A DNA stretch of 64,000 nt from an uncultured Ureaplasma sp. (GTDB lineage Bacteria; Bacillota_I; Bacilli_A; Mycoplasmatales; Mycoplasmoidaceae). The number at the start of each line of letters is the position of its first letter. Positions within the stretch are counted from its first letter, which is position 1. Made by a program: the position numbers and the translations under genes. The notes beneath the pieces were generated by a model. That model ran no database searches and was not told the origin of the DNA. It was given only the letters and a program-made list of their open reading frames with translations. The stretch covers positions 23,201 to 87,200 of the forward strand of contig CAMQYY010000003.1 of assembly GCA_947039515.1 (NCBI GenBank), given 5' to 3'. Of this stretch, positions 62,253 to 64,000 are shown in pieces.

Positions 62253-63339
62253 ACATTATACCTATATTTAGCATTAAAGTAGCTTGCTCATTAGCGATTA
62301 AGGGATCTATTATTTCATTCATATTTCCATTTTGCATTATTTCATCAAGTTTATTTAATGTAAGAAGAATACGATGGTCGCTAATTCTATTTTGAGGATA
62401 ATTATAAGTTCTTATTTTTTCAGAACGATCACCTTTACCAACTTGTTCTTTTCTTTTATTTGATAATTCTGAATTTCTTTTTTCATTTTCAAATTCTCAA
62501 ATTTTACTTCTAAGCATTTTCATAGCCGTGTCTCTATTAGAATGTTGTGATTTACCTTCTTGACAAGCTGCTACTATTCCTGTTGGCAAATGAGTTAATC
62601 TAACAGCTGATTCAGTTCTATTAACATGTTGGCCACCTGCACCACTCGCTCTATATGTATCTTCTCTAATATCACTTTTTAAAATTTTTATATCTAATTC
62701 ATCTTGTTCTGGTAACACAGCAACTGTTATCGTTGATGTATGAACCCTGCCTTTTGATTCTGTTGCCGGAACTCTTTGTACTCTATGAACACCTGATTCA
62801 AACTTCATTTTACTATACACTTCATTTCCTGATATTGAAAAAGAAATATAATCATATCCATGAGCTTGATTCTTTAAATCAAGAATTGTTAATTTTCAAT
62901 TTTGTGATTCTGAAAATCTCTTATATGCTTCAAATAAATTTAAAACAAAAATTGCTGATTCATCTCCACCAGCAGCTGGCCTCATTTCTATAATAACATT
63001 TCTATCATTATTAGGATCAGTTGGTAATAAAGCAATTGTTATTTCTTCTTCAATAAGAGGTATTTGAATTTTATATTGATTTATTTCTTCTTTTGCAAAA
63101 TTAATCATTTCTTCTTCTGAATTTTTATCAATTATTATTTTTTCAGCTAATTCATAATCTTGAATAATTGATTTATATTTATAAAATAATGAACTAACCT
63201 TATTTATATTTTTCATTTGCTTTTTTATTTGTGTACTTCTTTCAAATGTAATACCCTCATTTTCAAGCTCTTTTTCTAGTGATTCTTTTTTTTCATTAAC
63301 TTTTATTAATGTATTAAAAAGTTTTATATTATATTGCAT
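62242..63339 (-). CDS. prfA: Peptide chain release factor 1 (365 aa)
   Basis: [71 protein letters not shown]. Confidence 0.97.
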
Positions 63340-63356
63340 GTTTACCTACTATTTAA

Positions 63357-63387
63357 TAAAAAGCACCAGATAATCCAGTGCTTTTTA
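63357..63387 (-). terminator. Intrinsic terminator/attenuator between rpmE and prfA
   Basis: AAAAAGCAC...GTGCTTTTT inverted repeat. Confidence 0.7.
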
Positions 63388-63399
63388 TTATTTTAAAAT

Positions 63400-63684
63400 T
63401 TATATTTTATCAAAACCAAATGAATCAATAGCTTTTCTAACTTTTTTAGTTTTTTCAACTTTTGCTGAGATTCGTTCTTTTCCTATTTCAAATTTTTTCT
63501 GTAATTTTTCAGATTTACCACTAAGTGATTTTCCTGAAGTTTTACCAATATAAAATGGATGACATTTTGAACAAACATCAACACTATAATTACTATCTTT
63601 TAATGTTGTTTCAATAATAAATGAATTGCTACATGATCCGCAAAGAAAAGTGCATGTTTGTGATTCTGTGTGTATTTTTTTCAT
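63400..63684 (-). CDS. rpmE: 50S ribosomal protein L31 (94 aa, C-terminally extended)
   Basis: MKKIHTESQTCTFLCGSCSNSFIIETTLKDSNYSVDVCSKCHPFYIGK. Confidence 0.9.
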   Translation of the reverse strand: MKKIHTESQTCTFLCGSCSNSFIIETTLKDSNYSVDVCSKCHPFYIGKTSGKSLSGKSEKLQKKFEIGKERISAKVEKTKKVRKAIDSFGFDKI

Positions 63685-63838
63685 ATTATTCCTTTAATAA
63701 TCCTTCTTGTAATTTACTCATTTGATAAATGTTCTTTCATTCATATAATATTCTATAGATATTATATTTTATCAAAAAAATAAAAATAATCATTATAATC
63801 ATGTACATAAATATTATTCATTATATACATCATTTAAA

Positions 63839-64000
63839 TTATTCTTCTACTTTAGGAGATTCTGTTTTAACTTCTTCCTTTACTTTAGGAGATTCTGTTT
63901 TAACTTCTTCCCTTACTTTAGGAGATTCTGTTTTAACTTCTTCCCTTACTTTAGGAGATTCTGTTTTAACTTCTTCCTTTACTTTAGGAGATTCTGTTTT
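63839..64000 (-). CDS. C-terminus of a protein built of 11-aa tandem repeats (partial, runs off window)
   Basis: Reverse frame ...(K/R)EEVKTESPKV repeated, ending VEE-stop at 63839. Confidence 0.7.
   Translation of the reverse strand, partial: KTESPKVKEEVKTESPKVREEVKTESPKVREEVKTESPKVKEEVKTESPKVEE
63848..64000. repeat. 33-bp tandem repeat (~4.6 copies visible), coding for VKTESPKVKEE
   Basis: TACTTTAGGAGATTCTGTTTTAACTTCTTCCTT repeated at period 33 with only C/T variation near the unit end. Confidence 0.9.

Noticed and set aside
63848-64000. CRISPR array
   Set aside because: Units are contiguous 33-bp repeats without spacers and keep an open reading frame; protein-coding tandem repeat.

Overview
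AT-rich Mollicutes (Mycoplasma-type) chromosomal window. UGA must be read as Trp (genetic code 4): most gaps between collinear ORFs in the supplied standard-code track are single TGA codons, so CDS below were re-joined by hand. Layout: (1) ~1-12.1 kb, minus strand: part of a mycoplasma integrative conjugative element (ICE) with VirD4/TraG, VirB4/TraE, Mbov_0396-like membrane protein, Mbov_0395-like pilin, two tandem Mbov_0400-like proteins and several small membrane/secreted proteins; (2) 12.1-15.8 kb flank: DUF2188-like gene, Cys-rich small protein, 500-aa orphan membrane/coiled-coil protein, sugar nucleotidyltransferase, tRNA-His; (3) 15.8-23.4 kb: F-ATPase operon (MG406-like, atpB-E-F-H-A-X-G-D-C) with an extra two-TM gene (X) embedded between atpA and atpG; (4) 23.5-26.8 kb: two GT2 glycosyltransferases and an alpha/beta hydrolase; (5) 27-35.7 kb: opp oligopeptide ABC operon in which oppB and oppC are one uninterrupted ORF and oppF carries a ~500-aa coiled-coil insertion; (6) 35.7-44.5 kb: DUF3899-like, ruvA, ruvB, holA-like, orphan membrane protein, ECF S-component, short pyruvate kinase, leucyl aminopeptidase, secreted protein; (7) 44.5-47.5 kb minus: dinB, tlyA, DUF368-like; (8) 47.6-52.6 kb plus: alpha/beta hydrolase and 1403-aa SF1 helicase with C-terminal nuclease-like domain; (9) 52.6-63.7 kb minus: gapN, glpK, dnaG, glyS, scpB, scpA, rpiB, sua5-like, prmC, prfA, rpmE; (10) window edge: C-terminus of a protein made of 11-aa tandem repeats. 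Main candidates for follow-up: the atpA-atpG interposed gene, the OppB-OppC fusion, the ICE and its flank, the helicase-nuclease and the C-terminally short pyruvate kinase. No CRISPR array, rRNA or IS element was recognised. All family calls are from reading sequence and memory of families; no database search was run.
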